From NCBI GenBank assembly GCA_023427705.1, contig JAEZAL010000114.1:1-6483 (forward strand): a DNA stretch of 6,483 nt, read 5' to 3'. This stretch comes from Bacillota bacterium (lineage in GTDB: Bacteria; Bacillota; Clostridia; Clostridiales; Clostridiaceae). The notes beneath the pieces are model-generated. The model was not told the origin of the DNA, searched no databases, and saw only the letters and a program-made list of their open reading frames with translations. Position numbers and translations under genes: made by a program. Below, one piece after another: positions 1 through 5,883 of the stretch. Positions within the stretch are counted from its first letter, which is position 1, and each line of letters starts with the position of its first letter.

Positions 1-59
1 GCTGAAAGTGCAGCCATAATTCCTGCTGGTCCAGCTCCAACTACTATAACCTTTGTCAT
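1..59 (-). CDS. NAD(P)/FAD-dependent oxidoreductase, N-terminal fragment (runs off the left edge)
   Basis: Only the first 19 codons plus two bases are inside the window; they read MTKVIVVGAGPAGIMAALS. This is the beta-strand plus G8-x-G10-x-x-G13 dinucleotide-binding loop of a Rossmann fold, in the GAGPAG form usual for FAD-binding enzymes. The following hydrophobic helix (IMAALS) resembles the HI0933/BaiN-like family, often annotated as aminoacetone oxidase family or 'NAD(P)/FAD-dependent oxidoreductase'; so little sequence cannot separate subfamilies. The ATG is preceded by AAGGAGA (66-72) at good spacing. A TATAAT-like -10 lies on the minus strand at 99-104 without a convincing -35. The terminator at 113-157 separates this gene from the operon upstream, so it is probably transcribed on its own. 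Confidence 0.75.
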   Translation of the reverse strand, partial: MTKVIVVGAGPAGIMAALS

Positions 60-112
60 AATGTATCTCCTTAACTTATCTTATAATCTTTGACATATAT
101 TATATACCAAAT

Positions 113-157
113 ATAAAATAAAATCACTTAGGAATTTCCTAAGTGATTTTATTTTAT
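113..157 (-). terminator. Rho-independent terminator of the minus-strand operon (21-bp perfect stem)
   Basis: Positions 113-133 and 137-157 are exact reverse complements, with a 3-base loop at 134-136. Four G-C pairs sit near the loop, and the outer stem is A-rich on one side and T-rich on the other, supplying the U-tract in transcripts from either strand. It starts two bases beyond the stop codon (TAA, 159-161) of the ABC permease. Since both neighbours lie on the minus strand, its natural job is to end the exporter operon before the flavoprotein gene. Confidence 0.88.
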
Positions 158-158
158 C

Positions 159-1811
159 TTAACTTTTTAGTTTTTCCTTAGAAATATTAAAAGAAAACTT
201 CCATAAGCAAAAATCTATTATTAGTAAAATAACTATATAGACATAAGCTAACAAAGTAAATTTGCTTATTACATAATGAACACCTGCTGCTACTAACATA
301 CTAACCATAAAGAATATAGAAGACGCAACACTTTCACCACTATTAGTAGCCTCAAATTTTCTTGAAAATGGGAATACCTTTTTTAAGCTTAAAAAATTTA
401 ATATCATAAGTAAAATGAACACTAAAAATGCTATTACTAAATGAATTATTACTTTTGGTCCAAATATAAACCCATATATTACAGAAATAATTAAATATGG
501 AAATAGCATAAATTTATATATTGCTCCCTTTAAAACTCCTTTAAAAATTGATGAAGCATTTTTTATAGGTGCAATTTCATATATCCACGCTCCCATATAT
601 CTTTCAGAATATCTAAGCATAATTATTATATTTGGGATAACTAGTCCGAAAGTATATATTGAAATATAAAGACTAGAGTTCCTTAAGCTATTAAATATTC
701 CACTTGGATTATTTCTATCTAATCCTGAAATCATAAATACTAGTGGTAAAACTATTCCTAAAGCCAAGTTAGGATATATTTTTAACTTAAATTCTCTTTC
801 AGAGCTCATAATTCCAATAGAGAAATTAAAAAAAGCTCTTTCTGTATTATCTTTACAAAATAAATTATTAAATTTTATTAAAAACTTATTTTTCTCTTTT
901 ATTTTATTATCGCTGTTATTTAGCTTTTGAAGATTATTCTCAAAAGTAGGAATTAATTTTATATATATAATAATTGATACTATTGGTACTACTATAGCTA
1001 AAATACACATTATTATCTTAATTACCGTAACTTTTTCACCTGAAATAATAGAGAGAGGTGCTGCAAACCACATTGGTGGCAATAATAAATGCCATAGTTT
1101 TTCTTTATAATTCATTGCTTCTAAATCAACAAATTGAAAGATTCTAGGTACAATTTGATATATTACTACCATAAATATACTTAACCCTATTTGAACAAAA
1201 TTTATTATATCCTTTAGTTTCTCACCATCAAAAAACTTTAAAACTAAAAGATACGTTAAGGCTGTTATAATTATCATAAATATATCTAACAATATAATTT
1301 CTATAAGGAAAATTAAAAAATATAATATTCCATATTTAAAAGATATAATAAATGAAACTCCAACTAAGGCTAAAGTTAAGTACATCATATAAATAAAAAC
1401 ATGGGTTATCTTTGCTGCATTTATAGTCTTACTATCTATACCTTTAGTAAATAATATATTCTTATCTCTTACATCTAAAATAACATAGGAAAAGTCTGAA
1501 ATAAAAACTGTTAATACTAAAAACATTATTGCTGTAAAATATATTGACATCATTTGCATTTTATCTATGTTAAATATAAGCATAAGACCTAAGAATATTC
1601 CCATAAAAGCGTATAAAATTAAAGCTTTATAAAATTGATTTGATTCTTCCTTTTTCTTTTTACTATTATCATTAAAAACAGTTGCTTTTCTTCTACCATC
1701 CATAGTTAATTTTACGTTTAATATTAATCTAAGCATTTCATAGTTTACTCCAGCTCTTTCATAAAAGCCTGATAGCTTATCTAAAACCTTTAGTATCTTA
1801 AATTCTTTCAT
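159..1811 (-). CDS. ABC transporter permease, ABC-2/exporter type (550 aa)
   Basis: Large integral membrane protein with roughly 12 hydrophobic segments, approximately at residues 62-81, 88-110, 134-157, 160-191, 203-222, 263-287, 346-363, 380-399, two within 434-471, 496-513 and 517-539. Lys/Glu-rich cytoplasmic stretches lie at 35-58 and 290-345. It has no signal peptide and no nucleotide-binding domain. Its ATG lies two bases after the stop of the ABC ATPase gene, and its Shine-Dalgarno site AAGAGGT (1818-1824) lies within the last codons of that gene, so the two are translationally coupled and should form one transporter. The length and two-block layout suit the 'putative ABC exporter' permeases of Bacillota, which have about twice the helices of a classical ABC-2 half-permease. 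The substrate cannot be inferred from sequence. The stop codon abuts the operon terminator. Confidence 0.85.
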   Translation of the reverse strand: MKEFKILKVLDKLSGFYERAGVNYEMLRLILNVKLTMDGRRKATVFNDNSKKKKEESNQFYKALILYAFMGIFLGLMLIFNIDKMQMMSIYFTAIMFLVLTVFISDFSYVILDVRDKNILFTKGIDSKTINAAKITHVFIYMMYLTLALVGVSFIISFKYGILYFLIFLIEIILLDIFMIIITALTYLLVLKFFDGEKLKDIINFVQIGLSIFMVVIYQIVPRIFQFVDLEAMNYKEKLWHLLLPPMWFAAPLSIISGEKVTVIKIIMCILAIVVPIVSIIIYIKLIPTFENNLQKLNNSDNKIKEKNKFLIKFNNLFCKDNTERAFFNFSIGIMSSEREFKLKIYPNLALGIVLPLVFMISGLDRNNPSGIFNSLRNSSLYISIYTFGLVIPNIIIMLRYSERYMGAWIYEIAPIKNASSIFKGVLKGAIYKFMLFPYLIISVIYGFIFGPKVIIHLVIAFLVFILLMILNFLSLKKVFPFSRKFEATNSGESVASSIFFMVSMLVAAGVHYVISKFTLLAYVYIVILLIIDFCLWKFSFNISKEKLKS

Positions 1812-1813
1812 AG

Positions 1814-2596
1814 CTATACCTCTTTTAGAGCTGAAATGAAACTTTCTGCAAGCTCTTTATATTCATGAAAGCCTGTAACTTCATTAAAGATATTTTCTAG
1901 TGAACTTTCTTTATAACTATTTTTCAATTCATCAAAATTACCATCTGCAACTATTTCCCCATTATTTATTAAAATAATTCTATCGCTAATTTTTTCTACT
2001 ATCTCCATTATGTGTGATGAGTAAAATATGGTTTTTCCTTCATTAGCAAGATGAGCTAGTATTTCTTTTATTATCATTACACTATTTGCATCTAGTCCAC
2101 TTAATGGTTCATCTAAAAATAAAACCTCTGGGTTATGAATTAAACTTGATATAAGAATAAGCTTTTGCTTCATACCCTTTGAGTAGGATGAAATTCTTTT
2201 ATCATAAGCATCTAATATACCTAAAATACCCATTAATTTTTTTGCTTTTTCATCTGCCTTATGGAACTCTATGCCATAAAGTTGTCCCACAAAAGTTAAG
2301 TACTCTTTTCCAGTTATGCTATCATATATTTCTGGAACTTCGGGAACATACCCTATTCTTTTTTTATAGCTTTCATCACCTTTTGATATTTCTTCTCCAA
2401 ATACTTTTATTTCACCACTATAGCCTTTAACTAATCCCATTATTAATTTTACTGTAGTGCTTTTTCCTGCTCCATTAGGTCCTATATATCCTATTATACT
2501 TCCCTTATTAACCTTTAAATTTATACCCTTTAAAACTTCTTTTTCTCCGAAGCTCTTTTTTAAATCAATTAACTCTAATACACTGTTATTATCCAT
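1814..2596 (-). CDS. ABC transporter ATP-binding protein, ABC-2 exporter type (260 aa)
   Basis: Complete single nucleotide-binding domain that powers the adjacent permease at the inner face of the membrane. Visible motifs, in order: Walker A GPNGAGKST (39-47); Q-loop region GYVPE (82-86), with Glu instead of Gln as is common in NatA/DrrA-like exporter ATPases; signature YSKGMKQ (138-144); Walker B VLFLDEP (158-164) with catalytic E163; D-loop SGLD (166-169); H-loop H195. All catalytic residues are present, so the enzyme should be active. The tail after residue 225 is a short helical extension typical of ABC-2 ATPases. The ATG is preceded by GAGGTGG (2601-2607). A gap of 48 bases separates it from the ArAE-like gene upstream, with no convincing terminator in it, so co-transcription is likely. 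The export direction is inferred from subfamily resemblance and the absence of a binding-protein gene. Confidence 0.93.
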   Translation of the reverse strand: MDNNSVLELIDLKKSFGEKEVLKGINLKVNKGSIIGYIGPNGAGKSTTVKLIMGLVKGYSGEIKVFGEEISKGDESYKKRIGYVPEVPEIYDSITGKEYLTFVGQLYGIEFHKADEKAKKLMGILGILDAYDKRISSYSKGMKQKLILISSLIHNPEVLFLDEPLSGLDANSVMIIKEILAHLANEGKTIFYSSHIMEIVEKISDRIILINNGEIVADGNFDELKNSYKESSLENIFNEVTGFHEYKELAESFISALKEV

Positions 2597-2644
2597 ATTA
2601 CCACCTCATATATAACTTTACCTTAATTTTACTTAAATGTAAAA

Positions 2645-3634
2645 TTACTTATATCCTTTATTATTTTCATTATTATATAAATTATATGTTAAGATAAAGT
2701 TTCTTTTCATTATTAATAAATCTTCCATATCGTTTAGAAATTGTAATAATTGTGCTCTATTTTCAAACTCTTCTCTAGTTTTTGGTAATGCCATTTCTTT
2801 AAAATCTAACTTTAATAACTTTAGTTCTTCTAATAATTCCTTACAATCATTAGTATCTTTAATTTGATCTGCTATATTTTTAGTAAACTTTGATATCATA
2901 TGAGTTTGTTCAAAGGACATATAAAACCTTTTAAAATGAGATCTTAATTTCTTAATAATTTCAAATTGATTTTTTCTCATATTCATATAATCAACGTAAT
3001 ACGAATTACCCTTTAAAAAGTTATTATTATAAATCTTATATGCTCTTTCTAAGCTTTCATTTAATCTATTTTCTATATCTTTTACAAGAATTTCTTCATC
3101 TCTTTCTACTGTATAAGTTAATAAAGACTTAGACATTTTTGTTAATATAATTTTATAGCTTTTTTCTATATATTCTTTATCTCTTTCAAATTCATGATTT
3201 AGTGAAGGCATAAATAAATTTGCAATTGAAGCTATTCCAACACCTATAATCATTATTAAAAGCTCATTTATTATCAAATAATATGATATTTCACTTGCAA
3301 CTAATATATGTGTAGATAAAACTACTGCTGGCACCATACCTTCTGATATATTGAACCTTGAAGTAAATGGTATAAAAATAAAAAGAAATAATGCAAATGT
3401 TATAGGATTTTGACCTATAAATTTATATATTATAACAGATAAAAAAATAGCTGTTGTACAAGCTATAATTCTATTTTTACCAACTATTAAAGCTTTTTTT
3501 CTAGTATCTTGAATACTTAAAATTGCTATAACCGCAGCTACTGTTGAAAATTGTAAGTTTATTGCATCTGCAATAATTAAGGCTATAGTAGCTGATACTG
3601 TCATTTTAAAAGCTAAATTATATATATACTTCAA
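2645..3634 (-). CDS. Aromatic acid exporter (ArAE) family-like membrane protein (329 aa from the TTG start)
   Basis: The N-terminal half (about residues 5-145) is very hydrophobic, with about six short membrane helices. The C-terminal half is soluble, highly charged and helical. This architecture, with motifs such as the N-terminal FKMTVSATIALIIA and the later EGMVPAVVLSTHILVA, matches the ArAE_1/DUF939 proteins of Bacillota (Bacillus YqjA-like), named after aromatic carboxylate efflux but mostly untested. The frame opens with GTG at 3641-3643, but that triplet lies inside the ribosome binding site AGGGGGTGA (3640-3648). The TTG at 3632-3634 sits at correct spacing from it and is chosen here, giving KYIYNLAFKM after the initiator Met. 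The stop of the radical SAM gene is only 15 bases upstream, implying a shared transcript. The substrate and any functional tie to that enzyme are unknown. Confidence 0.82.
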   Translation of the reverse strand: MKYIYNLAFKMTVSATIALIIADAINLQFSTVAAVIAILSIQDTRKKALIVGKNRIIACTTAIFLSVIIYKFIGQNPITFALFLFIFIPFTSRFNISEGMVPAVVLSTHILVASEISYYLIINELLIMIIGVGIASIANLFMPSLNHEFERDKEYIEKSYKIILTKMSKSLLTYTVERDEEILVKDIENRLNESLERAYKIYNNNFLKGNSYYVDYMNMRKNQFEIIKKLRSHFKRFYMSFEQTHMISKFTKNIADQIKDTNDCKELLEELKLLKLDFKEMALPKTREEFENRAQLLQFLNDMEDLLIMKRNFILTYNLYNNENNKGYK

Positions 3635-3639
3635 ATAGC

Positions 3640-3648
3640 TCACCCCCT
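3640..3648 (-). promoter_or_regulatory. Ribosome binding site that decides the TTG start of the ArAE-like gene
   Basis: On the minus strand this reads AGGGGGTGA, matching 8 of 9 bases of AGGAGGTGA, the complement of the 16S rRNA 3' end. The GTG within it cannot be the start because no spacing remains. TTG at 3632-3634 follows after five bases (eight from the last G of the G-run), which is near the optimum. Confidence 0.8.
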
Positions 3649-3649
3649 A

Positions 3650-4522
3650 TTAAAATTTTCTTTTAGCATAACCACATCTTTTACAAAGCTCTTCTACTGC
3701 ACGTCTTTGTGAAAAACCATCATATATATCTATTGCTCTTTTTGAGTTAATAATATTTTCTAAATCATCTTTGAATATATTTCCTAGAGGTATTTTTCCT
3801 TCACTATCTAAGCAGCAAGGAACTACTGTGCCATCTAATAAAATTCCTATTTGGTCTCTTAATCCATAGCAAAATACTTCTTCGCTAATAAGTGAAATGT
3901 TAGAATCTGGCCAACTAAATTTTTCAGCCATATTTAAATAAACTCTTTCCTTTAGTTTAATTCCCCTTTTGTCTAATAAAGCTTCTTTTATTGAAAATTC
4001 AACTTCTAACTTATCTTCAATTAACTTTAATATTTCTAAATTTAAATTATTATTTGCTTTTAATTCTTCTGTATCAATATTCCATAATCTAAGAGAACAT
4101 ATAATTTCACTTTTTTCATTTGCTTCTTCAATAAACTCTAGAATATTATTTAAATAATCGCTAAATTTTATATTATTTTCATTAGCTTCAAAGCTATGAA
4201 GTGAAATATTTATTTGTCTAACAGCACCAGAATCAATTAATACATCTTTTACATTATTTATTAAGGTTCCATTAGTAGTTATATTAACCTTAATATTTGC
4301 TTCCTTTGCCACCTTAAGAAAACTTCCTAAATTCTTATTTAAGAAAGGCTCCCCCATCAAATGTAAATATATATGATTTGTATATCCTTTAACTTTACTT
4401 ATTATTTCTGTAAACTCTTCTACATTCATAAACCCTAACTCCCTACTGGTCTTAGGACAAAAATTACAACTTAAATTACATATGTTAGTTGTTTCTATAT
4501 ATATTTTTTTAAATCTTGTCAT
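3650..4522 (-). CDS. Radical SAM protein with SPASM-like C-terminus (290 aa)
   Basis: The N-terminus carries the radical SAM cluster motif C15-x3-C19-x2-C22 (CNLSCNFC), binding the [4Fe-4S] cluster that cleaves S-adenosylmethionine. Next comes the GEP-type SAM-contact motif (LMGEPFLN, about 56-63) and a TTNGT strand (about 82-86), as in the MoaA/PqqE/anSME-like branch. The C-terminus has C218-x12-G-x4-C236, an adjacent C237, and C280-x2-C283. This looks like a shortened SPASM or twitch domain able to hold one auxiliary cluster rather than the two of full SPASM proteins. The ATG has a strong AAAAGGAGA site (4529-4537). It is first in the minus-strand block and divergent from the J-like gene, so the operon promoter should lie in 4523-4630. 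The reaction is unknown: SPASM relatives modify peptides or proteins, but no precursor peptide gene is seen nearby. Confidence 0.9.
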   Translation of the reverse strand: MTRFKKIYIETTNICNLSCNFCPKTSRELGFMNVEEFTEIISKVKGYTNHIYLHLMGEPFLNKNLGSFLKVAKEANIKVNITTNGTLINNVKDVLIDSGAVRQINISLHSFEANENNIKFSDYLNNILEFIEEANEKSEIICSLRLWNIDTEELKANNNLNLEILKLIEDKLEVEFSIKEALLDKRGIKLKERVYLNMAEKFSWPDSNISLISEEVFCYGLRDQIGILLDGTVVPCCLDSEGKIPLGNIFKDDLENIINSKRAIDIYDGFSQRRAVEELCKRCGYAKRKF

Positions 4523-4552
4523 GACTAATCTCCTTTTTTCTTTTATAGAATT

Positions 4553-4581
4553 AATTTATCATATTATTATCATTCTTCCAA
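4553..4581 (-). promoter_or_regulatory. Possible sigma-A promoter of the radical SAM/exporter operon
   Basis: On the minus strand TTGGAA (4576-4581) is followed after 17 bases by TAAATT (4553-4558). Both hexamers match consensus at 4 of 6 positions. Position and orientation suit the operon that starts at 4522, but such AT-rich DNA yields hexamers like these by chance, so this is only a candidate. Confidence 0.28.
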
Positions 4582-4613
4582 TATATTAAGTATTATGAGA
4601 TAAATAATATATA

Positions 4614-4623
4614 AAGGATGTGA
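4614..4623 (+). promoter_or_regulatory. Ribosome binding site supporting a TTG start for the J-domain-like gene
   Basis: AAGGATGTGA matches AAGGAGGTGA at 9 of 10 bases and ends seven bases before TTG 4631-4633. No ATG or GTG in the right frame is better placed: the ATG inside the site is followed at once by TGA. Confidence 0.75.
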
Positions 4624-4630
4624 ACTAAAT

Positions 4631-5173
4631 TTGGATCCATATAAAGTTTTAGGTGTTTCTCCAACTGCTTCTAAAGATGAAATCAAAAAAGCTTATAAAA
4701 ACATACTAGAAGAATACGCACTAGGAAATTCCACTATAGATTCTCGCCCTTTAGCTGAAGGTGTTATTAAAGATGCTAATATGGCTTATGATATTTTAAT
4801 TAATGGAGCTATCTATAGAGAAATAAGATCATATATTGATAATAACAATATTCCTCTTGCTGAAAGTAAATTAAATATCTTAGATTTAAAAGATTCAGCA
4901 GAATGGAACTATTTAATGGGATTTGTTTATTTTAAAAAGGGGTGGTTCGATATTGGAGTTGAGCATATTCTTAAATCAACGGAGCTTGATCCATCAAATA
5001 AAGAATATTCTACCACTTTAACAACAATTAGAAATAGATCTGGTGAAATTATTAATTACTATCAAAAAAATAATAATCAAAATCCTCAACAAAACAATAA
5101 TCAAGCTCCTCCACAAAATAGTATGAATATGTGTGGTGGAGGCAATAACATGGGTGGCGGTGGCCTCTGTTAA
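4631..5173 (+). CDS. J-domain-like protein lacking HPD, with one TPR-like repeat and a Gly-rich tail (180 aa)
   Basis: Residues 2-58 have the J-domain pattern: DPYKVLGVSPTASKDEIKKAY for helices I-II, then PLAEGVIKDANMAYDIL for helix III. The HPD tripeptide that triggers Hsp70 (DnaK) ATPase should follow Y29 but is replaced by A30-L31-G32, so classical co-chaperone activity is not expected. Residues 90-121 (AEWNYLMGFVYFKKGW through ELDP) fit one TPR. After about residue 145 the chain is Asn/Gln-rich, and it ends in a Gly-rich stretch with only two cysteines (CGGG and terminal LC). Related clostridial J-TPR proteins, as I recall them, keep HPD and end in a Cys-rich tail, so this copy looks divergent at both ends. 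The start is TTG, set by the ribosome binding site at 4614-4623. It is divergent from the radical SAM operon, monocistronic, and followed by a terminator. The frame is intact, so it is not an obvious pseudogene. Confidence 0.85.
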   Translation: MDPYKVLGVSPTASKDEIKKAYKNILEEYALGNSTIDSRPLAEGVIKDANMAYDILINGAIYREIRSYIDNNNIPLAESKLNILDLKDSAEWNYLMGFVYFKKGWFDIGVEHILKSTELDPSNKEYSTTLTTIRNRSGEIINYYQKNNNQNPQQNNNQAPPQNSMNMCGGGNNMGGGGLC

Positions 5174-5177
5174 TAAA

Positions 5178-5206
5178 AAATAGGGACAAATTATTTGTCC
5201 CTATTT
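5178..5206. terminator. Bidirectional terminator between convergent genes
   Basis: A perfect 13-bp stem (5178-5190 with 5194-5206; core GGGAC/GTCCC) has a 3-base loop TTA. Read on the plus strand it is followed by CTTATTATT. Read on the minus strand the run continues TTTTTTATTA, the stronger U-tract. It begins five bases after the J-like stop and ends 19 bases beyond the stop of the converging acidic-protein gene, so it can serve both. Confidence 0.88.
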
Positions 5207-5225
5207 CTTATTATTAAATATAAAA

Positions 5226-5639
5226 TTACTCTAACTGAGTTATTAATCTCCTCATTACATCCTTTAACTTGCCTTCTCCAACCTCTTCGTTAACTCCTGC
5301 TATAATAACTCTTATATCGTTATCAGATAAGTCCCACTTATAAGCTTTTACATCTATTATAGAGCCTTCTGGTAATAATTCTTCCATGTCAGTAGCTAGT
5401 TCTTCACTTAAACTCATATACTCATCAAATAATTCATCTTCATTTAATTCACTTATATCATAGTCATCACTTATAATTTCATTTAAAATCTCAATTGAAA
5501 CACTTAAATTGTATGCAAAAGTATCTTCTCTTTTTGTACCTTTACTCATATCCTTTATTACTTTAAACTCAGAATTTTTTTCTATTTCATTTTTAATTTC
5601 TTCTGTATCAACTACTTTTCTTCCAAAAGCTATATACAT
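5226..5639 (-). CDS. Hypothetical small acidic cytoplasmic protein (137 aa)
   Basis: I do not recognise a family. The protein is soluble with no signal peptide or membrane segment. It is rich in Asp and Glu, most densely over residues about 55-90 (DDYDISELNEDELFDEY and onward). It contains no cysteine and no recognisable catalytic motif. The N-terminus MYIAFGRKVVDTEEIKNEI and the C-terminal VIIAGVNEEVGEGKLKDVMRRL look like alternating strands and helices of a compact alpha/beta domain. The reality of the gene is supported by GGAGGT (5644-5649) seven bases before the ATG, a long uninterrupted frame and a terminator just after the stop. It is monocistronic. Its promoter must lie in 5650-5820; a minus-strand TATAAT at 5693-5698 has no matching -35. 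Confidence 0.8.
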   Translation of the reverse strand: MYIAFGRKVVDTEEIKNEIEKNSEFKVIKDMSKGTKREDTFAYNLSVSIEILNEIISDDYDISELNEDELFDEYMSLSEELATDMEELLPEGSIIDVKAYKWDLSDNDIRVIIAGVNEEVGEGKLKDVMRRLITQLE

Positions 5640-5751
5640 AATTACCTCCAGTTTATATTTTTTTATTGTTTTCTATGTATTCCTTAATTAATATTATAGA
5701 TTATTAATTACAAATATAAATAATATCATAGATATAATTTTTATAATAGTA

Positions 5752-5765
5752 AGATTTTAAAATCT
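5752..5765. repeat. 14-bp perfect palindrome in the divergent intergenic region
   Basis: AGATTTTAAAATCT is a perfect 14-base palindrome without a spacer, about 113 bases before the acidic-protein start and 130 before the zinc-ribbon start. It could be an operator half-shared by both genes. It is made almost only of A and T, so chance is a serious alternative. The rest of 5650-5820 shows only AT-rich runs and loose dyads. Confidence 0.3.
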
Positions 5766-5824
5766 ATTTATAAAATTTAAAATTAATGGATTTACATCTT
5801 AATTAAAAAGTAAAATTCATTTAA

Positions 5825-5853
5825 TTGATACAAATATCTCTTTGTACTATAAT
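5825..5853 (+). promoter_or_regulatory. Sigma-A promoter of the zinc-ribbon membrane protein gene
   Basis: TTGATA (5825-5830), a 17-base spacer and a perfect TATAAT (5848-5853) match the vegetative promoter consensus at 4 of 6 and 6 of 6 positions. Initiation would fall near 5860, leaving a leader of about 24 bases that contains the ribosome binding site of the ATG at 5884. Confidence 0.82.
5829..5846. promoter_or_regulatory. Inverted repeat within the promoter spacer, candidate operator
   Basis: TACAAA (5829-5834) and TTTGTA (5841-5846) are perfect inverted half-sites separated by six bases. They overlap the last two bases of the -35 box and end two bases before the -10 box. A dimeric regulator bound here would block RNA polymerase. 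The 9-mer TACAAATAT also occurs at 5709-5717 near the opposite gene, though AT-rich DNA makes such a match unremarkable. I do not recognise the motif as that of a known regulator. Confidence 0.4.
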
Positions 5854-5870
5854 ATACTTATCATAATAAT

Positions 5871-5878
5871 AAGAGGTG
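5871..5878 (+). promoter_or_regulatory. Ribosome binding site fixing the ATG 5884 start
   Basis: AAGAGGTG lies five bases before ATG 5884-5886 (seven from the GAGG core), a normal spacing. The longest reading frame opens at TTG 5842, but that codon lies within the promoter and has no ribosome binding site. Confidence 0.82.
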
Positions 5879-5883
5879 TTAAC

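Noticed and set aside
2339..2344. Glu in place of the Q-loop Gln of the ABC ATPase (E86)
   Set aside because: GYLPE is a common variant in ABC-2 exporter ATPases, so it does not suggest an inactive protein.
2179..2430. Open frame of about 83 codons on the plus strand
   Set aside because: It lies antisense within the ABC ATPase, whose motifs are all intact. The translation is low-complexity Leu/Phe/His-rich, and there is no ribosome binding site.
2624..2647. Inverted repeat TAATTTTAC/GTAAAATTA between the ArAE-like and ATPase genes
   Set aside because: Nine pairs but only one G-C, and no T-tract downstream on the minus strand, so it is not a credible terminator and does not split the operon.
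3969..4157. Open frame of about 62 codons on the plus strand
   Set aside because: Antisense shadow of the radical SAM gene; Ser/Phe/Asn-rich translation typical of the reverse strand of AT-rich genes.
4523..4630. Search for a small precursor peptide gene next to the radical SAM gene
   Set aside because: Only frames of a few codons are present on either strand, with no ribosome binding site apart from those of the two flanking genes.
4524..4630. Plus-strand promoter for the J-like gene (TATTAT at 4591-4596)
   Set aside because: The -10-like hexamer is good, but no -35-like sequence stands at 16-18 bases, so no promoter can be placed with confidence.
5509..5691. Open frame of about 60 codons on the plus strand
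   Set aside because: It mostly overlaps the acidic-protein gene in antisense and runs into its leader; it looks like a hydrophobic peptide only because the opposite strand is Glu/Lys-rich.
5685..5710. Inverted repeat TAATTAATA/TATTAATTA upstream of the acidic-protein gene
   Set aside because: Composed only of A and T with an 8-base loop; expected by chance in this intergenic composition.
5785..5821. Imperfect dyad AATGGATTTAC...GTAAAATTCATT
   Set aside because: Several mismatches and a gap are needed to align the arms; not stronger than background.
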